Source: Hydrogenophaga sp. (GTDB lineage Bacteria; Pseudomonadota; Gammaproteobacteria; Burkholderiales; Burkholderiaceae_C). Taken from it: a stretch of DNA of 64,000 nucleotides. Shown here one piece after another: positions 44,000-52,866 of the stretch. The position numbers and the translations under genes are program-made. Within the stretch, counting starts at the first letter, position 1; each line of letters begins with the position of its first letter. Under the pieces are notes generated by a model, which was not told the DNA's origin, ran no database searches, and worked only from the letters and a program-made list of their open reading frames with translations. Location of the stretch: assembly GCF_025699295.1 (NCBI RefSeq), contig NZ_JAILWB010000011.1:124001-188000 (forward strand). The letters are read 5' to 3'.

Positions 44000-44445
44000 G
44001 CTTAGCGCCTGTTCTTGAGCTGTTCTGTCGGAAGTCGCTCTAAGTTGTTGATTTGACAGTGCATGAAGACATATCCAGACTTTTTGTGGATAACTTTGTT
44101 GATAGTCTGAGTTCGTGCCGTGGGAGGCCTTGAAAATCAAGGGTTTTCTTAAAATGCCCGGAAAAAAAGCACAAACTAAAACCTATATGAATCAATGACT
44201 TGCAAAGACATTGCGGTAAATTCCTGCTGTCCCGGGCCGGCCGATGCTTATGGCGCACCGCAGCACGGGTTTTGTGCATAAGTGAAGCCTGTCAAGTGAC
44301 TTTTTCGGCTTTTTTTGTGTTATGGGGCCTTGGGGCAGGCCAGTTTGACGGCCGGATGACAGTGTCACAAACCCCTGAAAACAGGTGCGCGAGCCCTGCC
44401 GCAGCGCGCCCGCAGCCCACGTTCAGCTTCAAAATCCGCAGCGCT
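44000..44445. other. 446-bp AT-rich intergenic island between priA and hemE with DnaA-box matches
   Basis: No coding frame was recognised. TGTGGATAA (44085-44093) is the exact complement of the DnaA box TTATCCACA. TGTGCATAA (44273-44281) complements TTATGCACA, which fits TTWTNCACA. A perfect small palindrome CCTTGA-AAA-TCAAGG lies at 44128-44142. The stretch 44040-44220 is far richer in A+T than its surroundings. CTTATG (near 44247) and CATAAG (44277-44282) could pair, and AAGCC...GGCT with a T-run at 44310-44317 is a weak terminator-like signal, so a small RNA is possible but not supported strongly. It must also contain the priA promoter. Confidence 0.5.
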
Positions 44446-45549
44446 TCAGGCAGTCGCACGCAGCCGTCGTGAATGCGAATGCACCGCATCCACCAGCACC
44501 GATACATGCTCTGGCGGCGTGTGCTGGCTGATGCCGTGGCCCAGATTGAAGATGTGCGTGGGGCCGGCGCCCGCACCCAGGTGCGGCGTGCCGAAGCTCT
44601 CCAGCACGGCGGCCACCTCGGCCTCGATACGATCAGGCGGGGCGAACAGCACGTTCGGGTCGATGTTGCCCTGCAGGGCCTTGCCGTTCGCACCTTCGCC
44701 CACCTGCGCGCGCGCGCGGCCCAGGTTCACCGTCCAGTCCAGTCCGAGCGCGTGGCAGTCCATGTCCTTCATGTCGTCGAGCCACAGGCCACCGCCCTTG
44801 GTGAAAACGATGCGTGGAATGGTCGCGCCGCCGTGCTCGCGCTGGAGTTGCGACAGCACACGTTTCGTGTAGGCCAGGCTGAACTCCTGGAACTTGCCGT
44901 CGGCCAGCACGCCGCCCCAGCTGTCGAACAGCATCACGGCCTGAGCGCCGGCTTCGATCTGCGCGTTCAGGTAGGCGGCGACGGCATCGGCGTTGATGGT
45001 CAGGATGCGGTGCATCAGGTCGGGGCGGCTGTACATGAGCGTCTTTACCGCACGGTAGTCGTCCGAGCCGCCACCTTCGACCATGTAGCAGGCCAGCGTC
45101 CAGGGGCTGCCCGAAAAACCGATCAGGGGCACGCGGCCATTGAGTGCCTTGCGGATGGACGTGACCGCATCGAACACGTAGCGCAGCCGGTTCATGTCGG
45201 GCACGGCGAGCGCGGCCACATCGGCCTCGGTGCGCACGGTTTTCTCGAACTTCGGGCCTTCGCCGAGCGCGAACGACAGGCCCAGGCCCATGGCGTCGGG
45301 CACGGTGAGGATGTCGCTGAACAGGATCGCGGCATCGAGCGCATAACGCTCCAGCGGCTGCAGCGTCACCTCGGTGGCGTAGTCCGTGTTCGTCGCCAGC
45401 CCCATGAAACTGCCTGCCCGCGCGCGCGTGGCGCGGTACTCGGGCAGGTAGCGCCCGGCCTGGCGCATCAGCCAGACGGGCGTGTGGTCGGTGGACTGGC
45501 GCAGGCAGGCGCGCAAGAAACTGTCGTTCTGCAGGGGGGCAAAGGGCAT
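44446..45549 (-). CDS. hemE: Uroporphyrinogen decarboxylase
   Basis: Converts uroporphyrinogen III to coproporphyrinogen III in heme synthesis. The 367-residue protein has the signatures [16 protein letters not shown] (near the N-terminus), [17 protein letters not shown] with the catalytic Asp, [16 protein letters not shown] and the C-terminal FNLGHGI. No signal or extra domain is present. It lies upstream of priA in the same direction, a pairing known from other Burkholderiales, but the AT-rich 446-bp gap means the two genes probably have separate promoters. Confidence 0.97.
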   Translation of the reverse strand: MPFAPLQNDSFLRACLRQSTDHTPVWLMRQAGRYLPEYRATRARAGSFMGLATNTDYATEVTLQPLERYALDAAILFSDILTVPDAMGLGLSFALGEGPKFEKTVRTEADVAALAVPDMNRLRYVFDAVTSIRKALNGRVPLIGFSGSPWTLACYMVEGGGSDDYRAVKTLMYSRPDLMHRILTINADAVAAYLNAQIEAGAQAVMLFDSWGGVLADGKFQEFSLAYTKRVLSQLQREHGGATIPRIVFTKGGGLWLDDMKDMDCHALGLDWTVNLGRARAQVGEGANGKALQGNIDPNVLFAPPDRIEAEVAAVLESFGTPHLGAGAGPTHIFNLGHGISQHTPPEHVSVLVDAVHSHSRRLRATA

Positions 45550-45643
45550 GTCGAGGTGCTGGACGGGGGTGGGGGTATCGGGGGATTATCCCGCCTGGGT
45601 CGCACCGTGCCCTCCCCGAACCCCATCACGCCAGCGCCAGACC

Positions 45644-46357
45644 TCAGGCCGGGGTGGCCTGACCGATGAGATCGGCCAGTGCGACATGGCCACGGCACGC
45701 ACCGGTGCCGCGTGGCTGTTCGCCGTTTTCGATGGCCAGCGCGAACTGGACCGCCGCATCGGCCTGCAGGCGCGCGCGCAGGGCCGCCAGGCGTGGCCAG
45801 CGCCCGGGTTCGGCGACGGCGTGGAAGTCCAGCCAGCGCGCCACGCCGATGAGCAGGCCGTCTGCCAGTGTCGGGCGCTCGCCCGCCAGAAAGGCGTGCG
45901 GGCTGTTGCGCAGCATCGCTTCGAGCTTGTCGTGCCGTTCGATGACGGCTTCACGGCCGAAGCGGCGCAGCGAAGCTTGTTGGTGCGGGTCGGGCGGGTC
46001 CATCTCCAGCGCAGTCCACAGCGGTGCGAATGCGCCGGTGAAGCCGGTATTGATGAAGGCCATCCATTGGTGCATGCGGTCGGCCTGCGGGGAGTGCGGC
46101 TCGAAGCTGATGCGACGCCCCGTGTCGCGTGCTTCAAGCCATGCGGCGATGGCCATGGTTTCGCTCAACGAGCGGCCGTCATCGGTGATCAGCACCGGGG
46201 TTTCGTGGCGGGCGTTGATGCGGGCGTACGATGCTTCGCGCATCTCGCCCAGCATGTCGACCCGGCACAGGCGATAGGGTTGGCCCATCCATTCCAGAGC
46301 GGCCACCAGGCCCATCGAACTGCCGGCGGGCACACCGTAAACAAGCACAGGTTCCAT
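45644..46357 (-). CDS. Glutathione S-transferase family protein
   Basis: A 237-residue cytosolic protein with a thioredoxin-like N-terminal domain (LVYGVPAGSSMGLVAALEWMGQPY, ARHETPVLITDDGRSLSETMAI with the cis-Pro and the Ser-Glu glutathione contact) and an all-helical C-terminal domain (FLAGERPTLADGLLIGVARWL). It probably conjugates glutathione to an electrophile; the substrate is unknown. The gene is divergent from an HxlR-type regulator gene with a 93-bp gap, the arrangement expected for a target and its regulator. Confidence 0.88.
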   Translation of the reverse strand: MEPVLVYGVPAGSSMGLVAALEWMGQPYRLCRVDMLGEMREASYARINARHETPVLITDDGRSLSETMAIAAWLEARDTGRRISFEPHSPQADRMHQWMAFINTGFTGAFAPLWTALEMDPPDPHQQASLRRFGREAVIERHDKLEAMLRNSPHAFLAGERPTLADGLLIGVARWLDFHAVAEPGRWPRLAALRARLQADAAVQFALAIENGEQPRGTGACRGHVALADLIGQATPA

Positions 46358-46450
46358 TTTTTCGATCCGTTAAATTGCAGAGGTCGTGACTGTGCCGCGC
46401 GCCAGACCGGCCGTAAATGACGCACTTTTTTGTGACTGGATGGAAACCAC

Positions 46451-46777
46451 ATGAAAACCGCCGTGTCCGAATGCCCGATCGAAGAGGCGATGGTCTTGCT
46501 CAGTGGCCGCTGGCCGACGCTGTTGCTCTACTACCTGCAGGACGGCACGAAACGCTTCAGCGAGTTGCAACGGGACAACCCGGGAATCTCGCACCGCATG
46601 CTCACGCTGGAACTGCGCAAGCTGGAGAAGGCCGGCATCGTGCGCCGCACGGCCTTTGACGGTTATCCGTCCAGGGTGGACTACGCGCTGACGCCCGTTG
46701 GCCTCAAGCTGATTCCGCTGATCGATGCGCTGGGCGACTGGTGGAGCGACACGCAGGCGCAACGCGTCGCCACATAG
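46451..46777 (+). CDS. HxlR-family winged-helix regulator
   Basis: A 108-residue DNA-binding protein with the family blocks CPIEEAMVLLSGRWPTLLLYYL, KRFSELQRDNPGISHRMLTLELRKLE and VDYALTPVGLKLIPLI. The conserved Cys8 matches the redox- or electrophile-sensing cysteine described for some members (HypR, YodB). It shares its upstream region with the divergent glutathione transferase gene; two GTGACTG copies (46386-46392 and 46432-46438) in that gap are possible half-sites. Likely job: induce or repress the transferase in response to reactive electrophiles (inference). Confidence 0.88.
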   Translation: MKTAVSECPIEEAMVLLSGRWPTLLLYYLQDGTKRFSELQRDNPGISHRMLTLELRKLEKAGIVRRTAFDGYPSRVDYALTPVGLKLIPLIDALGDWWSDTQAQRVAT

Positions 46778-46822
46778 GCGAAGCGGTTGCGCCGATACCG
46801 CGGCGGCCCAAGGAGCCGGCGT

Positions 46823-47449
46823 TTACGCCGCGCCGTTCCGGTACTTGATGCTGCAGCCGTAGGCCCGGCTGGTGGCCACGCTCAGGGGCTTGCCGGCGCG
46901 CAGTTCGTTCAGGCCCTGGCGCACGTAGTTGGTGGCTTTGGGGATGTCGTCCACCCGGGCCGAGGGGATGCTGTCAATGCCACCGGCGTAGACCAGCACG
47001 CCCTGCGGGTTGACGATGTACATGTGCGGCGTGACGCGCGCGGCGTAGGCCTCGCCGACCTTGCCGTCCTCGTCCATCAGTGTGGCGGTGGGGCTGGCGC
47101 CCTTTTCGGTCATCCAGCGGCCGAGCTGGGGCGGGGTCTGGTAGTCGGCGCTGTCGTCGCGGGTGGAGTTGATCGCCAGCCAAACGGCGCCCTGTCCGGT
47201 GGCTTCCTTCTGCAAGGCCTGCATGTTGCCCTGGTAGTGCTTGCGCACGAAGGGGCAGCCCGGGTTGTTCCATTCCAGCACCACGGTCTTGCCCTTGAAG
47301 TCCGAGAGCTTCACCGGCTTGCCGGTGGTGTCCATGAGGGTGAAGTCGGGCGCGGCCTGGCCCACGCCAGCGGCCGCGAACGCGGGCGTGACCAGCATGG
47401 TGCCCAGAGGCGAGAAGACGGCAAGAGCGAGCAGGGGGCGGCGTTGCAT
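46823..47449 (-). CDS. Exported redoxin (AhpC/TSA-type thioredoxin-fold protein)
   Basis: A 208-residue protein with a signal peptide (RRPLLALAVFSPLGTMLVTPAFAA) and a peroxiredoxin-like fold: GQAAPDFTLMDTTGKPVKLSDFKGKTVVLEW, the reactive NNPGCPFVRKHY, and TPHMYIVNPQGVLVYAGGID. One active-site cysteine is seen where thioredoxins have CxxC; a second cysteine lies near the C-terminus (RAYGCSIKY). It follows the DsbD-like gene by 63 bp in the same direction, so reducing power from DsbD could feed this periplasmic redoxin, as in the ScsB or peroxide-reduction systems of other bacteria. Confidence 0.85.
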   Translation of the reverse strand: MQRRPLLALAVFSPLGTMLVTPAFAAAGVGQAAPDFTLMDTTGKPVKLSDFKGKTVVLEWNNPGCPFVRKHYQGNMQALQKEATGQGAVWLAINSTRDDSADYQTPPQLGRWMTEKGASPTATLMDEDGKVGEAYAARVTPHMYIVNPQGVLVYAGGIDSIPSARVDDIPKATNYVRQGLNELRAGKPLSVATSRAYGCSIKYRNGAA

Positions 47450-47512
47450 GGCGGGACTCCTGTGGACGGACCAGTGGGACGGATGAAGAACGAAAGATGA
47501 AGCGTGGCGGGC

Positions 47513-49741
47513 CTACAGCCGGGCCAGCGCTTCGCGAACCTCCTCGACACTCAGCACCTCGGACAGCAGCTGTATCGGCTGCCCTTTCTTGTAGATGGCG
47601 TACACCGGCACGCCGTTGCGACCCAGTTCAGCCAGCGCGGCGGTCACGGCAGGGTCGCGGCGCGTCCAGTCTGCGCGCAGCAGTGCCACGTTCTTGCCAG
47701 CCAGGTCGCCCAGCACGGACTCGTCGGCGAGCGTGGTGCGCTTGTTGTACTGGCAGGTCACGCACCAGGCGGCAGTGAAGTCGACGAACACGGGCCTGCC
47801 CTGCGCGATCAGCGCGGCCTGCGCCTGAGGGTTCCAGGGCTGCCAGTTCAGGCCGCTCACGGCCGTGGCCACGGTCTCGCCGGGCGGCGTTTCCTGCAGG
47901 CGTGTCACGTTCGGCCCGATCGCCCAGCCCAGCCAGATCAGGCCCGCGAGCGACAGGCTGGCGAGCACCGCGCGGCTTCTGCCACGCAGGCCGAGCGCCC
48001 ACACCAGCAGGGCCAGCGCCACCAGCAACATGAGCAGCGCAGCCGTGCCGTCGATGCCGCTTTGCTGCCCCAGCACCCACAGCAACCAGACCACGGTGGC
48101 GAACATCGGGAACGCCATGAAACGGCGGAAGGTCTCCATCCATGCGCCCGGGCGTGGCAGTGCGCGCGCCACCGCCGGTACCCAGCTCGCGGCCAGGTAG
48201 GGCAGTGCCATGCCCAGGCCCAGGGTGGCGAACACGGCCAGCGCCTGCCCGGCCGGCAGGCCGATGGCCAGGCCGAGCGAGGCGCCCATGAAAGGCGCGG
48301 TGCAGGGCGAGGCGATGGCGGTGGCGAGCACGCCGGTGAGGAAGGCGTCGGCCGTGGGGTTCTTCGCCTGCAGATTGGCCACGCCGCTGGGCAGCACGCG
48401 CCCGAATTCGAACAGTCCCGCCAGATTCAGGCCGATCAGGGTGAACAGCACGGCCAGCGCCGCCACCACGGCCGGGCTTTGCAGCTGGAAGCCCCAGCCG
48501 AGCTGTTCTCCGGCCGAACGCAGCACGAGCAGCAAAGCGCCCAGCGCGGTGAAGGACAGCACCACGCCGGCTGTGTAGGCGATGCCGTTGGCGCGCAGGG
48601 CGTGGCGATCGTCCGCGTGTCGGGCGAAGGCAGTCACCTTGATGGCCAGCACCGGGAACACGCAGGGCATGAGATTGAGGATCAGGCCACCGAGCAGCGC
48701 ACCGAGCAGGGCCGCACCCAGACTGAGTGCGGTGGCGCTGCTGACCGGTGGTGCTGCGGCATCTGTGGCGCGCGCGGCGTTGGCGTCGAGCGCGGCCTGC
48801 AGTGCCGCGGGCACGGCACCTGGCAGAGGGGTGGCGGCGGGCCAGGTGCCCTGCACCGGCACGTCCAGCCGCACGCCAGGGCTGCCCGGGCCCTGGCCGG
48901 GTGGAATCGCCGGGGCCACCACCAGGTCCAGTCGCGCGGGGCTGTCACTGCGGTAGGGCGAGAGCGGCACGCGCGCGGTCCAGCGCTCGCCCTCCCAGGC
49001 CTGCGACCAGGCCGCGCCGGGTTCGATCAGGCCCGTAGCCTCGGGGAAGAATTCGAGTGGCCGGCCCCGCCAGGCGGCGGGCAGGCCGGCGAGCGACACG
49101 GCAAGGGCCTTGGCCTCGGGTGCCACATGGCTGTCCCGGGCGGGCTGGTCCACGGGGGCGGCCTTGAAGCTGGCGTCGAACGCGGCGCCGTTGAGCGCGG
49201 TCGACCCCCGGGCCGGGATGCGCAGCGCGAAATGGCCTTCTTCTGGAATGCATTCCTTGCGGCAGACCAGCCAGGCCGCGTAGAGCTTGACGTCGATGTG
49301 ATCCCCGGCGAAACCCGGACCCACAGTGAGCGGCACTGGCAGAAGCACGGTGCCGTCGTAGCCGTAGTTGGCCAGGTTGCCGATGGGAAACTTGCGTGGC
49401 GTGGGCCAGGCGATGGCGCCGGCCGTCACGCCCGGCGGCAGCGTCCACTGCAGTTCCGTGGGCAGGCCGGAGTCGCCCGAATTCTTCCAGTAGGTGTGCC
49501 ACTCGGGCGCGTGGGTGATCTGCAGGCCCACCCAGACCGGCTGCCCCGGGGTGGCGCCCTCGGGCGCGTGGGCCAGCAGCTCGGCGCGGGCCTGGTCGCT
49601 CTGCACCACGGTTTGTGCCGTCGGGGTGGCGGTCAGAAGGCCCTGGGACGGGGCCGCGAACGGCAGCAACGCGAGCAGCAGGGCGCCGAGCACGCGGGGC
49701 ACGGCGTGCCGGAAGGAATCGACGGGAGACGGAGGCGGCAT
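47513..49741 (-). CDS. Thiol:disulfide interchange protein, DsbD/ScsB family
   Basis: A 742-residue protein that would carry electrons from cytoplasmic thioredoxin across the inner membrane. Order of parts: signal peptide; periplasmic N-terminal domain of about 330 residues with a cysteine pair (VCRKECIPEEG); an eight-span DsbD core with the redox cysteines in LMPCVFPVLAIK and ASPCTAPFMGAS; and a C-terminal thioredoxin domain with AAWCVTCQYNKRTTL. The long N-terminal domain is closer to ScsB-type proteins than to E. coli DsbD (565 residues). Start set at MPPPSPVDS; 25 more open residues upstream are proline-rich and unlike a signal. Confidence 0.9.
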   Translation of the reverse strand: MPPPSPVDSFRHAVPRVLGALLLALLPFAAPSQGLLTATPTAQTVVQSDQARAELLAHAPEGATPGQPVWVGLQITHAPEWHTYWKNSGDSGLPTELQWTLPPGVTAGAIAWPTPRKFPIGNLANYGYDGTVLLPVPLTVGPGFAGDHIDVKLYAAWLVCRKECIPEEGHFALRIPARGSTALNGAAFDASFKAAPVDQPARDSHVAPEAKALAVSLAGLPAAWRGRPLEFFPEATGLIEPGAAWSQAWEGERWTARVPLSPYRSDSPARLDLVVAPAIPPGQGPGSPGVRLDVPVQGTWPAATPLPGAVPAALQAALDANAARATDAAAPPVSSATALSLGAALLGALLGGLILNLMPCVFPVLAIKVTAFARHADDRHALRANGIAYTAGVVLSFTALGALLLVLRSAGEQLGWGFQLQSPAVVAALAVLFTLIGLNLAGLFEFGRVLPSGVANLQAKNPTADAFLTGVLATAIASPCTAPFMGASLGLAIGLPAGQALAVFATLGLGMALPYLAASWVPAVARALPRPGAWMETFRRFMAFPMFATVVWLLWVLGQQSGIDGTAALLMLLVALALLVWALGLRGRSRAVLASLSLAGLIWLGWAIGPNVTRLQETPPGETVATAVSGLNWQPWNPQAQAALIAQGRPVFVDFTAAWCVTCQYNKRTTLADESVLGDLAGKNVALLRADWTRRDPAVTAALAELGRNGVPVYAIYKKGQPIQLLSEVLSVEEVREALARL

Positions 49742-49831
49742 CGGGTACCGAGGGGAAGGGGGGCGGATGGGTGGGGGCAGGACGCCGAGCCGGTTGGAGG
49801 AGGCTGCGCGCCCCAAGTTCCAGGCGCGCAG

Positions 49832-49847
49832 GCGTTCAAATATAAGC
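49832..49847 (-). promoter_or_regulatory. GCTTATATTTGAACGC element upstream of the DsbD-like gene
   Basis: The minus strand carries GCTTATATTTGAACGC, 15 of 16 identical to 40761-40776. It sits 91 bp before the DsbD-like start in the 220-bp gap to the divergent synthase gene. TATATT could serve as a -10. Confidence 0.35.
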
Positions 49848-49961
49848 GAGTGCTGTTGATTTGTCTGGCGGTCCCAACGGCTTTGTCACAGAGGCTTCAC
49901 AGGTTTTCCGGGTTTCGGTACAACCGGGGGCGGGAAGGGTTTGCCCGCATGGAGGTCGTGC

Positions 49962-51182
49962 ATGGGATCGATCGTGGAACGTGCCCTGTTGCCCTGGGCG
50001 CAACGGATGAAGACACGGGTGAACCTGCCGGTTCGCCTGAGCTGGGGTGAGCGCGGGTCTTCCTCGCTGGCGCTGGGGGACTTCGACGAGCCGCAGGTGG
50101 ACATTCGCGTGCGGGATCCTTCGGCCCTGCCGCTGCTGATCGACCCCGGTCTGGACACGCTGGGCCAGGCCTATGTGGAAGGCCTGATCGACGTGGACGG
50201 CTCGATGGCCGACATCCTGGCCGTGGCGCACCGCCTGGCGGACACGGCCGAGCCCGAGGGCGGTCTGCTCGGGCGCCTGCGCCGGCGTTTCTCCCACACG
50301 CGCGAGAGCGACAGCAAGGCGATCGAATACCACTACGACGTCTCCAACGAGTTCTATGCGCAGTGGCTGGACGAGCGCATGGTGTATTCCTGCGGCTACT
50401 TCGAGAACGGCGACGAGACGCTGGACGAGGCGCAGGTCAGGAAGATCGACCACATCCTGACCAAGATCCAGCTGCAGCCGGGCCAGCGCCTGCTCGACAT
50501 CGGCTGTGGCTGGGGGGCGCTGGTGCTGCGCGCGGCGCAGAAGTTCGGCGCGCACTGCGTGGGCGTGACGCTGTCGAAGAACCAGCACGCTCTGGCGCGC
50601 GAGCGCGTGAGGGCCGCGGGTCTGGAAGACCGGATCGACATCCGGCTGCAGGACTACCGCGACGTGAACGACGGTCCGTTCGACCGCATCACCAGCGTGG
50701 GTATGTTCGAGCACGTGGGACTTGACCACCTGGCCGCGTACTTCGGGCACATCCGCTCCCTGCTCAAGTCCGATGGCTGGGCGATGAACCACGGCATCAC
50801 CAGCACCGACGCGCACGATGGCGAAACCCGCCATGGCGGGGGCACCTTCATCGACCGCTACGTGTTCCCCCAGGGCGAACTGCCCCACATCAGCACCGTG
50901 CTGCGCACCATGCAGGAAGGCGGTCTGGAGGCATTCGACGTGGAGAGTCTGCGGCGCCACTACATGCGCACAACCCAGCTCTGGAGCGAGGCCTTCGAGG
51001 CGCGCACGGCACAGATCAAACCGCTGGTGGACGAGAAGAAGTGGCGCATCTGGCGCGTCTACCTGGCGGGCTGCGCCTGGGCCTTCGAGCACGACGAGGT
51101 GTCGATCTACCAGGTGATCTGTCGCGCCGCGGGTCAGCGCGCGCAAGGCCTGCCGTGGTCGCGGCGGTTCATCTACCCGTAG
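49962..51182 (+). CDS. cfa: Cyclopropane-fatty-acyl-phospholipid synthase family methyltransferase
   Basis: A 406-residue SAM-dependent enzyme. It has the N-terminal lipid-binding domain (GLDTLGQAYVEGLIDVDG), the conserved YHYDVSNEFYAQWLD and MVYSCGYF, and the SAM loop LLDIGCGWGALVLRA. ITSVGMFEHVGLDHL and the Fe-S-independent C-terminal helical part also match. Such enzymes add a methylene bridge to unsaturated membrane lipids in stress or stationary phase; some relatives make other modified lipids. ATG 49962 was chosen for the GGAGG 6 nt upstream; a TTG at 49941 is in frame. The gene stop abuts the convergent AlaX-type gene. Confidence 0.9.
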   Translation: MGSIVERALLPWAQRMKTRVNLPVRLSWGERGSSSLALGDFDEPQVDIRVRDPSALPLLIDPGLDTLGQAYVEGLIDVDGSMADILAVAHRLADTAEPEGGLLGRLRRRFSHTRESDSKAIEYHYDVSNEFYAQWLDERMVYSCGYFENGDETLDEAQVRKIDHILTKIQLQPGQRLLDIGCGWGALVLRAAQKFGAHCVGVTLSKNQHALARERVRAAGLEDRIDIRLQDYRDVNDGPFDRITSVGMFEHVGLDHLAAYFGHIRSLLKSDGWAMNHGITSTDAHDGETRHGGGTFIDRYVFPQGELPHISTVLRTMQEGGLEAFDVESLRRHYMRTTQLWSEAFEARTAQIKPLVDEKKWRIWRVYLAGCAWAFEHDEVSIYQVICRAAGQRAQGLPWSRRFIYP

Positions 51183-51926
51183 TCAGTCGGCGAAGCCCAG
51201 CACCACCCGCCGGGTGCTGGCAGACTTCTTCTCGATCTTCATGACCACCACGCGGCCGATCTCGGCGGTGTTGGCCACGTGCGTGCCTCCGCAGGGCTGC
51301 AGGTCGATCAGCGTGGCATCGCCGATGCGGATGGTGCGCACCGTGCCGCTGCCGCGCGGCGGCGCCACGCTCATGCTCTTGACCAGCGCGGGGTTGGCGT
51401 CGAGCTCGGCGTCGGTGATGGCGCCCACGGTCAGGGGGTGAGCTTCGGCCACGAGCCGCGCCAGGCCCTCCGTGAGCGCGTCCTTGTCCAGCGGGTCGGT
51501 CATGTGCAGGTCCATGCGCGCGTAGTCCGGCGTGATCGAGCAGCCGTTCACCGGTACCGGCACGAGATGGCACAGCAGGTGGGTTGCGGTGTGAAAGCGC
51601 ATCAGCCGGTGGCGGCGCGCCCAGTCGATGCGCGCGCTCACCGGCGTGCCGGCGGTGAGCTGCGCGAGAAGTGCCTCCTGCCCTGGCGCGGGCACGTGCA
51701 CGATGGTCGCGGTGGGCCGGCCTTCGGCGTCCTTGCCCTTGCGCGTATCGACGATGGTGATGGCCGCGCCATCGGCCCGCGTGAGCACGCCGGTGTCGCC
51801 GGCCTGGCCACCGCCGAGCGGGTAGAACACGGTGCGGTCGAGCACGATGCCGTGTTCGTCGATGGCGGTCACGCACGCCTCGCAGTGCTGCAGGTAGGCG
51901 TCCTGTCGGAAGAGGTCGAGTGTCAT
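51183..51926 (-). CDS. Alanyl-tRNA editing protein (AlaX family)
   Basis: A 247-residue stand-alone editing domain homologous to part of AlaRS/ThrRS; it hydrolyses mischarged Ser- or Gly-tRNA(Ala). Zinc ligands are visible: His112 and His116 in FHTATHLL, and Cys/His in QPCGGTHVAN. The N-terminal GGGQAGDTG glycine motif is also present (FYPLGGGQAGD), which marks AlaX-M-type proteins rather than the shortest forms. No alanyl-tRNA synthetase gene is nearby. Its stop and that of cfa are directly adjacent. Confidence 0.9.
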   Translation of the reverse strand: MTLDLFRQDAYLQHCEACVTAIDEHGIVLDRTVFYPLGGGQAGDTGVLTRADGAAITIVDTRKGKDAEGRPTATIVHVPAPGQEALLAQLTAGTPVSARIDWARRHRLMRFHTATHLLCHLVPVPVNGCSITPDYARMDLHMTDPLDKDALTEGLARLVAEAHPLTVGAITDAELDANPALVKSMSVAPPRGSGTVRTIRIGDATLIDLQPCGGTHVANTAEIGRVVVMKIEKKSASTRRVVLGFAD

Positions 51927-51962
51927 GCGGGCATCTTACGGGGGCGGGCTTAAGATGCGCGC

Positions 51963-52817
51963 ATGCCTGCCGCCCCCGCCCGTTTCTGGTCCGACCTGTC
52001 CACGGCCGACTTCGCCTCGCTGGACCTCGCGCGCGCCATTGCCGTGCTGCCGGTGGCGGCCATCGAACAGCATGGCCCGCACCTGCCGTTGTCGGTCGAC
52101 ACCGACATCGTCAACGGTGTCGTGCAGGCATCGCTGCCTCATCTGGCGGCCGATCTGCCGGCGCTCTTCCTGCCGACGCAGGCCGTGGGCTTCAGCCCCG
52201 AGCACACCCGCTTTGCCGGCACGCTCACGCTGAAGATCGAAACCCTGTTGCGGGTGTGGACCGAGATCGCTGAATGCGTCGCTGCCAGCGGCGTGAAGAA
52301 GCTGGTGCTGTTCAACGCGCACGGGGGGCAGGTGGGCGCGCTCGATCTGGTGGCGCGTGACCTGCGCGCGCGGCTGGGCATGCTGGTCTACAGCGTGAAC
52401 TGGTTCCACCTGCCGCTGCGCGATGCCCAGGGACAGGACGTGAACGCGCTGTTCAGCGCCGAGGAACACCGCTTCGGCATCCACGCCGGCGAGATCGAAA
52501 CCTCGCTGATGCTCGCGCTCGCGCCCGGGCGCGTGCGCATGCAGCAGGCCGAGTACTTCCGCTCCACCTCGCAGGACCGCGCGCGCGGCTTCCCCATCCT
52601 GGGCAACGGCAAGAGCGCCAAGCTGGCCTGGCAGATGCAGGACTACAACGCCACGGGCGCGGTCGGCAACGCGGGCGCCGCAAGTGCCGACAAGGGACGG
52701 GCCGTGCTGGATGCGGCCGGCCGCGCGCTGGCGCAGCTGCTGACGGAAATCGACCGGCTGCCGCCGGACACGCTGAGCGAACGCACGGCCTATCAGGCGG
52801 GCACCCGCGCGGGCTAG
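51963..52817 (+). CDS. Creatininase-family metal-dependent amidohydrolase
   Basis: A 284-residue protein. Metal-binding residues of the family are in place: VAAIEQHGPHLPLSVDTDI (Glu35, His37, Asp46), LFNAHGGQVGALD and GIHAGEIETSLML. Known members hydrolyse creatinine, or act on formamidopyrimidines in deazaflavin and riboflavin pathways; many are of unknown specificity, and nothing in the neighbourhood narrows it. It starts 37 bp from the divergent AlaX-type gene. Confidence 0.88.
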   Translation: MPAAPARFWSDLSTADFASLDLARAIAVLPVAAIEQHGPHLPLSVDTDIVNGVVQASLPHLAADLPALFLPTQAVGFSPEHTRFAGTLTLKIETLLRVWTEIAECVAASGVKKLVLFNAHGGQVGALDLVARDLRARLGMLVYSVNWFHLPLRDAQGQDVNALFSAEEHRFGIHAGEIETSLMLALAPGRVRMQQAEYFRSTSQDRARGFPILGNGKSAKLAWQMQDYNATGAVGNAGAASADKGRAVLDAAGRALAQLLTEIDRLPPDTLSERTAYQAGTRAG

Positions 52818-52866
52818 TCCTTTCGACCTGAGCCTGGCAAAGGGTCCGGTCCGAACGAACGGGCTT
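52818..52866. repeat. Diverged TTCGAC-type dispersed repeat
   Basis: CCTTTCGACCTGAGCCTGG, then GGTCCGGTCCGAACGAACGG, resembles the common CCTTTCGACAGGCTCAGGACGAACGG repeat, here with rearranged middle bases. It fills the gap between the convergent creatininase and phosphatase genes. A related core is found inside priA at 42995-43056. Confidence 0.5.

Noticed and set aside
44085..44281. The DnaA-box island as the chromosomal origin
   Set aside because: Only two boxes are seen, and dnaA, dnaN, gyrB, rpmH and parAB are not adjacent; origins in this group normally lie by dnaA.
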